Assembly (NCBI GenBank): GCA_046728935.1
Contig: JBKPFS010000153.1
Coordinates: 1-35,820 of the forward strand
Direction of reading: 5' to 3'
Source of the DNA: DATAFO01 sp046728935
GTDB taxonomy: Bacteria > Actinomycetota > Thermoleophilia > Solirubrobacterales > 70-9
DNA: 35,820 nucleotides
How positions within the stretch are numbered: the first letter of the stretch is position 1; each line of letters opens with the position of its first letter. This document shows positions 16,055 to 24,423 of this stretch, in pieces. The translations under genes were made by a program, and so were the position numbers. Below the pieces are notes generated by a model, which had not been told where the DNA came from, did not search any database, and was given only the letters and a program-made list of their open reading frames with translations.

Positions 16055-16159
16055 GGCGGAAGTGTGGCGGAAGTCCGACGCCGGGCGCGCGGCGCTCGCC
16101 GCCCGCGCGCGGATCGTCCCGCTGGTCGAGCGCACCCTCGGCCGCTAGCCTGCCCCGCG

Positions 16160-16591
16160 GTGGACCTGTTCCTCGCCGGATGCCAGGGTCTCGGCCTCGC
16201 CCTCGCCGCGGGGGGCTTCGGAGGCGCGTCAGGCCGCGACGGCGCGATCGGCGCCCTGCTCTTGCTCTCGGCGATGATCGGCGGCGGCGCCCTGTTCGGC
16301 TGGTCGCTCGACCAGGAGGATTACTCGGCCTGGCCGGGATTCATCGCCGGAGCGGCGTTCGCGGCCTTCGCCTTCGTCGTCGTTCGAGCGATCGCGGAGG
16401 GTGCCGTTTCGCGGACGGATGGCGAGGGATTCACCGGTGCGATCATCGCGCTCGCTGCGCTCGTTCTGGCCGGCCTGTCGCTCGTCGTCTCGCCGATCGC
16501 CCTGGTCGCCCTCGCGCTGTTGCTCTGGGTCTCCGCGGGCAGGCGCCGCAAGGCGGCCGAGAAGTACGAGGGGCTGCGGACCCTGCGGTGA
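16160..16591 (+). CDS. Small integral membrane protein, unknown function
   Basis: This 143-residue protein starts at GTG 16160 and has about four hydrophobic helices (about 3-20, 27-47, 53-75, 88-125). A basic tail (GRRRKAAEKYEGLRTLR) is probably cytoplasmic. I do not recognise the family. Its GTGA stop/start overlap with the following phosphatase-family gene suggests co-translation and a shared role in envelope or lipid-linked glycan chemistry. The longer open frame starting at 15983 lies opposite the aminotransferase 5' end and looks non-coding before 16160. Confidence 0.65.
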   Translation: MDLFLAGCQGLGLALAAGGFGGASGRDGAIGALLLLSAMIGGGALFGWSLDQEDYSAWPGFIAGAAFAAFAFVVVRAIAEGAVSRTDGEGFTGAIIALAALVLAGLSLVVSPIALVALALLLWVSAGRRRKAAEKYEGLRTLR

Positions 16592-18117
16592 GCCCCGCCC
16601 CTCGCAAGCTCGCCCTCTGCGTTGTCGACTCGCTTCGCACCGACATGCTCGAGCGTGCGGCGCAAGCCGAGGACGCGCCGTATCTGGCGGCCCTCTTGGA
16701 GCGCGGCGAGCTGATCCGCGACTGCGTCTCCTCGTTTCCATCGGTGACGCCGGTCTGCTGCTCGGAGATCGTCACCGGCGAGCGCCCCGACCGGCACGGT
16801 GTGGTGGGGATGAACTGGTACCACCGCGCCGAGGGTCGCTACGTGGAGTACGGATCCTCGTTCGAGGCCACCCGCGCCTTCGGCCTCTTTCGGGCGCTCT
16901 ACGACATCGTCTACAACATGAACATGTCCCACCTCTCGCACGGGGTGGAGACGGTCTTCGAGCGCCTCGGCGACGCGGGGGTGCGAACGGCCTGCACGCC
17001 GTTCCTGATCTACCGCGGCAGAACGCGTCACGAGCTCGGGCTCGAGGGGCTGATGCGGCGGGTCGCAACCGCGGCAAACTTCCGCCACGCGACCTGGGGC
17101 CCCGACGAGCTCTTCTACGGTGAGCTCTACTCCAGTCGAAGCGTGCCCTGCAAGCCGACGATGGCGCGTCCCGGCACGCGCGACGAGTATTCGGCGTGCG
17201 TGGGGCGCGAGCTCGTCGAGAACGACCTCTATGACTTCCTCCTGTTCTCGCTGCCGGACAACGACTACCACTCGCACCGCTTCGGACCGGAGGCGCAGCC
17301 CGGCTCCATCGCGCGCGCGGATGCCTGCCTCGGGGAGCTGATCGAGGCGGGCGGCGGCCTCGAGGAGTTCCTCGATGCCCACGCCATGATCGTGGTCGCG
17401 GACCACGCGCAGACCAGGGTCGAGGTGCCGCTCCCGCTGGCCGAGGAGCTGGGCAGCCGGTGGCGCGTGCTGCAGCCGAACGATCCGCACCCCGAGCACG
17501 CGGAGCTGGCGGTCAGCCCGAGTGCGCGCGCCGCGGGGATCTACGCGCTCGAGGATGGGCCGCGTGCGGAGCGCTCGCTGGTCGAGGTCCGGAAGCGCCT
17601 GGCGGAGATCAAGGGGGTCGACCTCGTCGCCTGGCTTCGGGGCGAGCGGCGTCGACCGGACGAGGCCATCGTCAGGCGAGCCGGAAGCGAGCTCCGCTTC
17701 AGGCCGGGCGCAGGAGACGGAGACCGGCGCGGCCAGGGCTGGGACGTGAGCGGGGACCTCGCAACGCTCGCCCTCGAGCGCCGGGACGGACGGCTGGAGA
17801 GCCGTGACTACCCCGACGCGCTCGGGCGCCTTTGGGCGGCGCTCAACGCGCCGCACGCGGCCGAGATCCTGATCTCCGCAGCTCCGGGCTACGAGCTGGT
17901 GGACTGGGGCGGCGTGACGCACTGCCCCGGCGGCAGCCACGGATCCCTGGCCGCCGGCGATTCGCTCGGCCCACTGCTCATGGTCGGCCTCGAGCCGGGG
18001 GTCTCCATGACGCACGAGCAGTGGCGGATCGCCGACGTCCACGACCTGGTGCTCGGCCACTTCGGCCTCGACGGCGCTCCCACCTTCCACGCGGAACGCG
18101 CGGAGGTCGCTCCGTGA
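16588..18117 (+). CDS. Alkaline-phosphatase-superfamily phosphodiesterase/nucleotide pyrophosphatase
   Basis: This is a 509-residue protein from GTG 16588. Metal and nucleophile positions of the superfamily are visible: D14 in CVVDSLRTD, the likely nucleophile T54 in FPSVTPVCCSE, SLPDNDYHSHRFG, VVADHAQT and the late His in CPGGSHGSL. This is the type I phosphodiesterase/nucleotide pyrophosphatase arrangement. There is no signal peptide, so it may be cytoplasmic. It precedes gtrA and a membrane glycosyltransferase, suggesting hydrolysis of a nucleotide-sugar, phospholipid or polyprenyl-phosphate intermediate; the substrate is unknown. Confidence 0.85.
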   Translation: MSPAPRKLALCVVDSLRTDMLERAAQAEDAPYLAALLERGELIRDCVSSFPSVTPVCCSEIVTGERPDRHGVVGMNWYHRAEGRYVEYGSSFEATRAFGLFRALYDIVYNMNMSHLSHGVETVFERLGDAGVRTACTPFLIYRGRTRHELGLEGLMRRVATAANFRHATWGPDELFYGELYSSRSVPCKPTMARPGTRDEYSACVGRELVENDLYDFLLFSLPDNDYHSHRFGPEAQPGSIARADACLGELIEAGGGLEEFLDAHAMIVVADHAQTRVEVPLPLAEELGSRWRVLQPNDPHPEHAELAVSPSARAAGIYALEDGPRAERSLVEVRKRLAEIKGVDLVAWLRGERRRPDEAIVRRAGSELRFRPGAGDGDRRGQGWDVSGDLATLALERRDGRLESRDYPDALGRLWAALNAPHAAEILISAAPGYELVDWGGVTHCPGGSHGSLAAGDSLGPLLMVGLEPGVSMTHEQWRIADVHDLVLGHFGLDGAPTFHAERAEVAP

Positions 18118-18635
18118 AGTCGATGGAGGAAGCGACCCCCGCGGGGGAGCCGGAAGCGCCGGCGACCCGGGCGGGGCGTGCCCGCGACGCTTGGTCGCGG
18201 TGGGCGGATTGGGCCTGGGGAGTCGTCCGGCGCATCCACCTCGGCACGCGCCAGCCCTCGAACTGGGTGCAGCTGTTCAAGTTCGCCGTCGTCGGGGGGA
18301 CCGGCTACTTCATCAACCTGGTCGTGTTCGCGCTCCTGACCGGCCCGTGGGACGTTCACCACATCCCCGCGGCCGTCGGCGCGTTCCTCGTCGCGGTGAC
18401 CAACAACTTCCTCTGGAACCGGCACTGGACGTTCCAGGCCGCCGACGGTCACGCCGGGCACCAGTCGTGGCGCTTCCTCACGGTCAGCGTCATCGGCCTC
18501 GGGGTCAACCTCGTCGCGCTCGAGTTCCTCGTGAGCGTGGTCGGAGTGGCCGCGCTCCCCTCGCAGGCGATCGCCGTTGCGGTCGCGATGCCGGTCAACT
18601 TCATCGGTAACAAGTTGTGGACGTTCCCCGGCTAG
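18114..18635 (+). CDS. GtrA-family membrane protein
   Basis: The protein has a polar N-terminus of about 55 residues, then four membrane helices with the GtrA pattern FKFAVVGGTGYFINLVVFAL, TNNFLWNRHWTFQ and NFIGNKLWTF. GtrA proteins are thought to flip polyprenyl-phosphate-linked sugars for envelope glycosylation. The start is GTG 18114, overlapping the phosphatase stop (GTGA); ATG 18123 is an alternative. The TAG stop is the left tip of the family-2 palindromic repeat. Confidence 0.92.
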   Translation: MKSMEEATPAGEPEAPATRAGRARDAWSRWADWAWGVVRRIHLGTRQPSNWVQLFKFAVVGGTGYFINLVVFALLTGPWDVHHIPAAVGAFLVAVTNNFLWNRHWTFQAADGHAGHQSWRFLTVSVIGLGVNLVALEFLVSVVGVAALPSQAIAVAVAMPVNFIGNKLWTFPG

Positions 18636-18687
18636 AGGGCTGATGCGGGTTATCCACGCACGCGGATGACCCCCATCAACCCTCTAG
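18632..18687. repeat. Palindromic repeat, family 2, copy B (56 bp)
   Basis: The element runs from CTAGAGGG to CCCTCTAG and pairs across almost its whole length around an ACGCACGC loop, with mismatches at three or four positions. Its left 38 bases match copy A at 12277-12314 with one difference, but the roughly 110-bp centre of copy A is absent. It contains both the TAG stop of the GtrA gene and the ATG start of the next gene. Confidence 0.85.
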
Positions 18688-20273
18688 GCCCTGGCCTCGC
18701 CGCGCTCCTCCTCGTCCTCGCCCTCCCCGCCGTCGCGCACGGCGCCGGGATCACCGAACGCGATGCGCGTCGGATCGCCGACCGCGACGCGAACGTCGTC
18801 CGCCTCGAGCGGGAGCGTGGGCCGCTGGCGAGCACCGTCGAGGCGAAGCCGGAGCAGTCACGGTGGGAGGTCTCCTACTTCGACGGCGACGACGAGGTCG
18901 TCCTCGTGTTCGTCGACTCGCGGACCGGGCGGGTCACCGAATCGTGGACAGGGGATCAGGTCGCCTGGAGCATGGCCCGCGGCTACGAGGGCCAGTTCGG
19001 CCACAAGCTGAACGCCCCCTACGTCTGGATCCCGCTCGCGGCGATCTTCATCGGCGGCCTGCTCGATTGGCGCCGGCCGCTGCGGCTCGTCCATCTCGAC
19101 CTGCTCGTCCTGCTCTCGTTCGGGGTGAGCCAGGTGTTCTTCAACCGCGGCGAGATCGGCATCAGCGTCCCGCTCGCCTACCCGCCGCTCCTCTACCTGC
19201 TCTGCCGGATGCTGTGGGTCGGCTTCCGGGGCCGGGGCGGAGGCCTTCGGCCCACAATTCCCGCCGCCTGGCTCGCGATCGCCGCCGTGTTCCTGATCGG
19301 CTTCCGCGTCGCGCTCAACGTCGCCGATTCGGGCGTCATCGACGTCGGGTACGCGGGGGTCATCGGGGCCGACCGCATCGCCCACGGCGAGCCCATCTAC
19401 GGGGAGCACGCCTTTCCCAGCGACAACCCGACCGGCGATACGTACGGCCCCACCAACTACTACGCCTACGTCCCCTTCGAGCTCGCGCTGCCGTGGCGCG
19501 GGGAGTGGGACGAGCTCCCGGCGGCGCACGCCGCGGCGATCTTCTTCGACCTGGCGACCGTGGCGGGCCTGTTTCTCCTCGGCGGTCGCCTGCGGCCGCG
19601 AGGCGCAGCCGGCCTCTGGCCGGGCCCCGAGGGCCGCGCCCTCGGCACCGTCCTCGCCTTCGCCTGGGTCGCCTACCCGTACACCGACTTCGCCCTGCAG
19701 TCGAACTCCAACGACACCCTGGTGGCCGCGCTTATGGTCTGGGCGTTGGTGATGTTCGGGGCGCCGCTCGCGCGCGGGGCGCTGCTCGGGCTCGCCGCGC
19801 TCACGAAGTTCGCCCCGCTCGCGCTGGCCCCGCTCTTCGCAGCCGGGGAGCGTGGCTTCGCGGGACGGGGCCGGTCGCGTCTCGGGCGGCCGGAGCTGGC
19901 GTTCGGGTTCTCGCTGCTGGCGGCGATCGCGCTTATGCTCGCGCACCCGGTCATCGACCCCGGCCTGGCGAGCTTCTGGGATCGAACGGTGGACAGCCAG
20001 CTCGACCGGGATTCGCCGTTCAGCGTCTGGGGCCAAGAGCCGGGGCTCGAGTGGCTTCGGGTCACGATCTCGATCGCGGCGCTCGCGCTGGCGATCCTGG
20101 TCGCCTTCGTTCCCCGCCGCCGCTCGCTCGCCCAGGTGGCGGCGCTGGCGACTGCGGTGCTGATCGCGACGCAGCTCACCGCCGAGCACTGGTTCTACCT
20201 CTATCTGCCCTGGTTCGCGGGCCTGGTGTTCGTCGCCGAGCTCGCGCCGCAGGAGGTTCCCGCCGCCAGCTAG
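18666..20273 (+). CDS. Membrane glycosyltransferase, GT-C/GT87-like
   Basis: This 535-residue polytopic protein starts at an ATG inside the palindromic repeat, so residues 1-7 (MTPINPL) are repeat-encoded. A hydrophobic signal-like segment follows. Residues about 40-110 resemble a soluble PepSY-like domain (VVLVFVDSRTGRVTESW). Then about ten membrane helices follow, with GT-C/GT87 features PYTDFALQSNSNDTLVAALM and ALTKFAPLALAPL. Such enzymes use polyprenyl-phosphate sugars as donors, which fits the GtrA gene upstream. No alternative ATG, GTG or TTG precedes the signal-like segment. The donor and acceptor are unknown. Confidence 0.8.
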   Translation: MTPINPLGPGLAALLLVLALPAVAHGAGITERDARRIADRDANVVRLERERGPLASTVEAKPEQSRWEVSYFDGDDEVVLVFVDSRTGRVTESWTGDQVAWSMARGYEGQFGHKLNAPYVWIPLAAIFIGGLLDWRRPLRLVHLDLLVLLSFGVSQVFFNRGEIGISVPLAYPPLLYLLCRMLWVGFRGRGGGLRPTIPAAWLAIAAVFLIGFRVALNVADSGVIDVGYAGVIGADRIAHGEPIYGEHAFPSDNPTGDTYGPTNYYAYVPFELALPWRGEWDELPAAHAAAIFFDLATVAGLFLLGGRLRPRGAAGLWPGPEGRALGTVLAFAWVAYPYTDFALQSNSNDTLVAALMVWALVMFGAPLARGALLGLAALTKFAPLALAPLFAAGERGFAGRGRSRLGRPELAFGFSLLAAIALMLAHPVIDPGLASFWDRTVDSQLDRDSPFSVWGQEPGLEWLRVTISIAALALAILVAFVPRRRSLAQVAALATAVLIATQLTAEHWFYLYLPWFAGLVFVAELAPQEVPAAS

Positions 20274-20364
20274 CGCGAGCCGGCGCCGTGGGCCGGCGTG
20301 GCGTTATCGATCGAGGTTGGGCGGGTACGGGCGGTTGGGGCAGCCAGACGCGCGAAGGAGGAGC

Positions 20365-20580
20365 ATGGAGACCCAGGACCGACCCGACGAGCAAAGCCCC
20401 GCCGAGCCGGAGGCGCCGATCGCTCCGAGCGAACCCGAGGCGCCGGACCCCGATGAGACGGGCGAAGGCGAAGTGCCGGACCCCGAGACCGACACCGCGA
20501 CGGAAGGGTCTGGCGCTTTCTTTCGGCAGATCCGAAAGCAGTCGCCACGACCGCCCATCTCTCTCGCACCCGTGCGGTGA
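20365..20580 (+). CDS. Small acidic Pro/Glu-rich protein, hypothetical
   Basis: This 71-residue open frame begins METQDRPDEQSPAEPEAP and is dominated by Pro, Glu and Asp. It ends with a short basic/aromatic segment, FFRQIRKQSPRPP. GAAGGAGGAGC lies directly before the ATG, although the spacing to the Shine-Dalgarno core is short. No family is recognised; it looks intrinsically disordered. It lies alone between the glycosyltransferase and the convergent ymdB. It may be real, or a chance frame in GC-rich DNA. Confidence 0.45.
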   Translation: METQDRPDEQSPAEPEAPIAPSEPEAPDPDETGEGEVPDPETDTATEGSGAFFRQIRKQSPRPPISLAPVR

Positions 20581-20599
20581 CTGAGCCGACAACCCTGGT

Positions 20600-21379
20600 C
20601 TAACCGGGCGCCGGCTCGAGGATCTGCTCGATCGATTCGGCGAGCCCGTCTTCGCGCACGGTCACCGCGACCGCGTTGATCCAGATGTCCTCGTCCGCGG
20701 TGTCGAACTTGACTGGCATCTGGGTGCGAAAGCCCTCGAGCGCCTGCTCCCACCGGACGCCCAGCACGCTCATCCGCGACCCGGTCATGCCGACGTCGGA
20801 GATGTATGCGGTTCCGCGGGGAAGGACGCGCGCGTCGGCCGTCGGCACGTGGGTGTGAGTCCCCAGGACCGCGGCGGCGCGCCCGTCGAGGTGCCAGCCC
20901 ATCGCGACCTTCTCGCTCGTCACCTCGGCGTGGAAGTCGACCACGAACGCGTCGGCCTTGCCGCCGAGCTTGTCGAGCATCGCGTCGGCCTCGTCGAAGG
21001 GCGAGCGCGCCGCGTTCAGGTGCAGCGAGCCGATCAGGTTGATCACGGCGACCAGCATCCCCTCGACCTCGACGATCGCGTGGTCGGGACCCGGGCTGCC
21101 GTGCCGGAAGTTCGCGGGGCGAACCACGCGCTCCGCTCCCTCGAGGAACGGGATCACCTCCTTGCGGCGGTAGCTGTGGTTGCCGAGCGTGATCACGTCG
21201 AAGCCCATTGAGAAGAGGTCTTCGGCGGTCTTGGCGGTGATCCCGAGCCCGCCCGCGGAGTTCTCCCCGTTGACGATCGCCAGGTCGGGCCGATAGCGCT
21301 CACGCAATCCCGGCATCGCCCGCGCGAGCCCCGCTCGGCCGGGCTTGCCGACCACGTCGCCGACGAACAGCAACCTCAC
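20600..21379 (-). CDS. ymdB: YmdB-family metallophosphoesterase (TIGR00282)
   Basis: This 259-residue protein has the calcineurin-like signature spread over GDVVGKPGR (D8), VNGENSAGGLGIT (E39, N40), ITLGNHSY (N67, H68), VVDFHAEVTSEK and LGTHTHVPTADA. Bacillus YmdB is a 2',3'-cyclic-nucleotide phosphodiesterase affecting biofilm and motility choices; Deinococcus relatives act on cAMP. The usual GNH(T)W variant is GNHSY here. In many genomes it follows rny (RNase Y), which is not seen here. It is divergent from the ABC transporter genes, 76 bp apart. Confidence 0.92.
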   Translation of the reverse strand: MRLLFVGDVVGKPGRAGLARAMPGLRERYRPDLAIVNGENSAGGLGITAKTAEDLFSMGFDVITLGNHSYRRKEVIPFLEGAERVVRPANFRHGSPGPDHAIVEVEGMLVAVINLIGSLHLNAARSPFDEADAMLDKLGGKADAFVVDFHAEVTSEKVAMGWHLDGRAAAVLGTHTHVPTADARVLPRGTAYISDVGMTGSRMSVLGVRWEQALEGFRTQMPVKFDTADEDIWINAVAVTVREDGLAESIEQILEPAPG

Positions 21380-21455
21380 CGGCTGCGCAGGCTATAGGCC
21401 GAGGCCGCGCCGATCTGTGACATCGGCCATCGGCGAACATCTAGCGTTCAGCGCC

Positions 21456-22187
21456 ATGAGCGAGCGCGGGACCCCGAACGAGGGCGCCGAGAGCGTGATC
21501 TCCGTGCACGACCTCTCCAAGTCCTTCAACGGGCGCGCCGCGCTCCGGGGTGTGTCGTTCGAGGCCACCCGCGGCGAGCTGCTCGCGGTCATCGGTCCCA
21601 ACGGGGCCGGCAAGACGACCCTGCTGACGATCCTCGCCGGAATCCGCCGGGCGGACTCGGGGAGCTTCACTGCTCCGGGAGATGTGGGCTGGGTCCCGCA
21701 GGGCGCCGCGCTCTACAGGCGACTGACGGTGACCGAGAACCTGCGGCTGTTCGCCCGCCTCGAGGGGGTTGCCGAGGTCGATGGGGCAGTCGAGCGGATG
21801 CTCGAGCAGACGGGGCTCGCGGAGCGGGGCGACGACCAGGTGGAAACGCTGTCGGGCGGCAACCAGCAGCGGGTCAACATCGCCATCGGGCTCCTCTCGC
21901 AACCCGCGGTGCTGCTCCTCGACGAGCCCTCGACTGGCCTCGACCCGCGCCAGCGCGAGCGCCTGTGGGAGTTCGTCCTCGCGCTCGCCGGCGGTGGCAC
22001 GACCGTGATCTACTCGACCCACCACCTGCCCGAGGCGGAGCGCTACGGAGACCGCCTACTGGTCCTCGCCGACGGCGAGCGGGTCTTCACGGGCACGGCC
22101 GATGAGCTCCACGCGGCGGTGCCGGCCCCGGGCGAACGCGACTTCGAGGCCGCGTTCGTCGCCTTCCTGCGCGAGCGGGGCCACTGA
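21456..22187 (+). CDS. ABC transporter ATP-binding protein
   Basis: This 243-residue ATPase has Walker A GPNGAGKTT (47-55), a Q-loop (VPQGAALY), the signature LSGGNQQRV (132-140), Walker B VLLLDEP (152-158) and an H-loop in STHHLPEAE. It resembles the ABC-2 exporter class (DrrA/CcmA-like). ATG 21456 gives the usual N-terminus; the frame runs upstream into ymdB antisense. It is followed 8 bp later by its permease. The substrate (drug, lipid or polysaccharide) is unknown. Confidence 0.93.
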   Translation: MSERGTPNEGAESVISVHDLSKSFNGRAALRGVSFEATRGELLAVIGPNGAGKTTLLTILAGIRRADSGSFTAPGDVGWVPQGAALYRRLTVTENLRLFARLEGVAEVDGAVERMLEQTGLAERGDDQVETLSGGNQQRVNIAIGLLSQPAVLLLDEPSTGLDPRQRERLWEFVLALAGGGTTVIYSTHHLPEAERYGDRLLVLADGERVFTGTADELHAAVPAPGERDFEAAFVAFLRERGH

Positions 22188-22195
22188 GGACCGGG

Positions 22196-23551
22196 ATGCG
22201 CTGGCTCCTGCTCAAGGACCTCCAGATCCTGCGCCGCTCGCCGCTGATCGTCGGCCTGCTCGTGGTCTACCCGGTCGCGATCGGCCTGCTGATCGGCTTC
22301 GCCCTCTCCGGGGACGAGGGCAAGCCGCGGGTGGCCTTCCTCAACCTCGTGCCGTCGGAGGAGACCTTCGAGCTGGGAGCCGGCGAGGAGGAGTTCGGCT
22401 CCAGCGAGGCGCGGGCGGAGCTTTGCAAGCGGGTGGAGTGCGTCGACGTCGACTCCCGAGAGGAGGCGGAGCAGAAGGTCGAGGACGGTGAGGTCCTCGG
22501 CGCGCTGATCCTGCCGCCCGACCTGCTCGACAAGCTGCGCTCGCTGACGGGGCTCAACCCGGAGCAGCCGACCGTCGAGGTGCTGGTGAACGAGGACGAC
22601 CCTGTGAAGGCGCAGCTCGTCGACGACCGGATCTCGGCGCTCGTCACCGACGCCAATCTGATCCTCTCCCAGCGCGTCACCGAGCAGGCGCAGAGCTACC
22701 TCGATCTGCTCGTCAAGGGGGGCTCATTCCAGATCCCGGTGATCGGGCAGACGCTCGACATCCTCGGACTCAACCGGACCGAGAGGATCCTCGAGGGCAT
22801 CCGCTCGGAGCTGCCTCCGGCGGCCCGGGCCGCGATCGATGAGATCACCCGCTTCGCCCGCCTCGCGGGCGAGAACCTGGATCTCGCGCTGCCACTGCTA
22901 GGGGCGGTTGCCCACCCGATCGAGGTCGACAAGGTCGTGGTCTCCGGCGAGCCGACGTCGCTCGACACGTTCGCGATCGCGGTTGCGGCGACGGTGACGC
23001 TCATGTTCGTCACCGTCCTCCTCGTCGCCGGCTCGCTGGCGCTGGAGCGGGAGGAGAACACGTTCACGCGGATCACCCGCCGGTTGACCGGCCCGACCGG
23101 CCTGCTGAGCGAGAAGGTGCTGCTCGGCGTGGTCGCGTCCGTCGCGGTTACGGCCCTGATGCTGGCCGCGCTCAGCGTGATCGAGTCGATCGACTGGGGC
23201 CGCTCGGGCCTGATCCTCACCGCGGTCCTCGTCGGCGGCGCGGCCTTCGCCGCGTTCGGGGCCGCGATCGGCTCCGCGGCGCGGGAGGTCCGGGCGAGCT
23301 CGCTGCTCGCGTTCATGATCTCCCTGCCGATCGCGTTCCTCTCCCTAGTGCCCTCCGGGACGGTGAGCGCGACCGTGTTCGACCTGTTGCGCGTGTTCCG
23401 GGCCCTGTTCCCCTTCGACCCCTCGCTCGATGCGATGTCGGGGGCCCTTGACTCGGCGGGACCGGCGATCGGGGTGCCGCTCCTCCACCTGGCGGCGCTC
23501 GTCCTCGCCTACGGCCTCCTAGCCCGGCTCGCCATTCGCAGGTTCGCTTAG
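22196..23551 (+). CDS. ABC-2 type transporter permease
   Basis: This 451-residue permease has one N-terminal membrane helix (about 18-38, PLIVGLLVVYPVAIGLLIGF), then a long external region (about 40-255), then about five or six helices in the C-terminal half. This is the ABC2_membrane_3/YhgE-like layout of homodimeric exporters. The N-terminal MRWLLLKDLQILRRSPL is typical. It pairs with the ATPase encoded just upstream. Its last 33 bases overlap the 3' end of the decayed EAL gene on the other strand. Confidence 0.9.
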   Translation: MRWLLLKDLQILRRSPLIVGLLVVYPVAIGLLIGFALSGDEGKPRVAFLNLVPSEETFELGAGEEEFGSSEARAELCKRVECVDVDSREEAEQKVEDGEVLGALILPPDLLDKLRSLTGLNPEQPTVEVLVNEDDPVKAQLVDDRISALVTDANLILSQRVTEQAQSYLDLLVKGGSFQIPVIGQTLDILGLNRTERILEGIRSELPPAARAAIDEITRFARLAGENLDLALPLLGAVAHPIEVDKVVVSGEPTSLDTFAIAVAATVTLMFVTVLLVAGSLALEREENTFTRITRRLTGPTGLLSEKVLLGVVASVAVTALMLAALSVIESIDWGRSGLILTAVLVGGAAFAAFGAAIGSAAREVRASSLLAFMISLPIAFLSLVPSGTVSATVFDLLRVFRALFPFDPSLDAMSGALDSAGPAIGVPLLHLAALVLAYGLLARLAIRRFA

Positions 23552-24268
23552 CCGGGGCGCTGTCAATGGCGCCGGCCGGCCGAGGAGGAAACCCTGCGCG
23601 TGATCGATCCCGTACTCGCGAAGCAGCTGGTAGGTGACCGCGTCCTCGACCCCCTCGGCGACGGTCTTCAGGCCGAGCTCGCGCGCCATCGCGGCGATCC
23701 CGCTAACCAGCGCCCGGTCCTCGGCGCTGGTGCGCATCTCGCGCACGAAGCCGATGTCCACCTTCAGCAGGTTCACCGGCAACCGGCGCAGATGGGTGAG
23801 TGACCCGAAGCCGGTGCCGAAGTCGTCGACGTTAGGCGAGCAGCCGCTCCTCCGCGATCGCCTGGCGCAGGCGAAGCTCCGCCTCCTTGCGCTCGGTGAC
23901 GTCCCAGGCGACCGCAAACCAGGTCTCGCCGTCCGAGCGGGCGCTCCACTCGAGCCAGCGCCAGCCGCCCGCCTTCGTGCGGTACCGGTTCTCGAACGCC
24001 GCCAGCTCGGTGTCGGGCTCGGCGACCTTCGCGGCCCGGGCCGTCCGCTCGACGTCCTCGGGATGGACGAAGTCGATGAACGGTCGCGCCATCAGCTCCT
24101 CACGCGACCAGCCGAGCACCCGCTCCCAGGCGGAGTTCAGGGAGGTGAACCGCCCCTCGGCGTCGGCGGTGCAGATCAGGTCGCGGGTGATTCGAAGCCG
24201 GGCTCGACGACGCTGCCCGACTCCCGAGCTGCCTCGTCCCGGTTCCGTTCGTCCTCTCCTCGTGGCAT
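23519..24268 (-). pseudogene. Decayed PAS...EAL cyclic-di-GMP signalling gene
   Basis: Three pieces lie in two or three reading frames. A start at 24268 (MPRGEDERNRDEAARESGS) stands behind a perfect AGGAGG (24279-24274) but runs to a stop near 24176. A PAS domain in a second frame (about 24203 to 23835) contains RDLICTADAEGRFTSLNSA and WFAVAWDVTERKEAEL, and stops at 23832. The C-terminal half of an EAL domain follows in another frame (DDFGTGFGSL, AEGVED, DHAQGFLLGRP). A GGDEF domain and the N-terminal half of EAL are missing. This looks like an internal deletion plus a frameshift, so it should be non-functional. Confidence 0.8.
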
Positions 24269-24273
24269 CGCTG

Positions 24274-24279
24274 CCTCCT
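24274..24279 (-). promoter_or_regulatory. Ribosome binding site of the decayed PAS gene
   Basis: A perfect AGGAGG on the minus strand lies five bases before an ATG (24268-24266). It marks the original start of the pseudogene and shows that the PAS part is now out of frame with it. Confidence 0.7.
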
Positions 24280-24423
24280 CTGTCCTCCCGCGGACCTGAG
24301 CAGCGTCGAAGTCCGATCGTAGCGGCGCCGCGCTCCACGTCAACCCGGTCGGTTCGGGACGCGGGCGTTCCACCATCCGTTCGCGTGCGGGGCGGCCCTC
24401 GATGCGTCCCTAGAATCCCCGGT

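Noticed and set aside
15983..16159. Upstream extension of the small membrane protein gene
   Set aside because: Arg/Gly-rich residues with no hydrophobic pattern, antisense to the aminotransferase 5' end; the GTG at 16160 directly precedes the first membrane helix.
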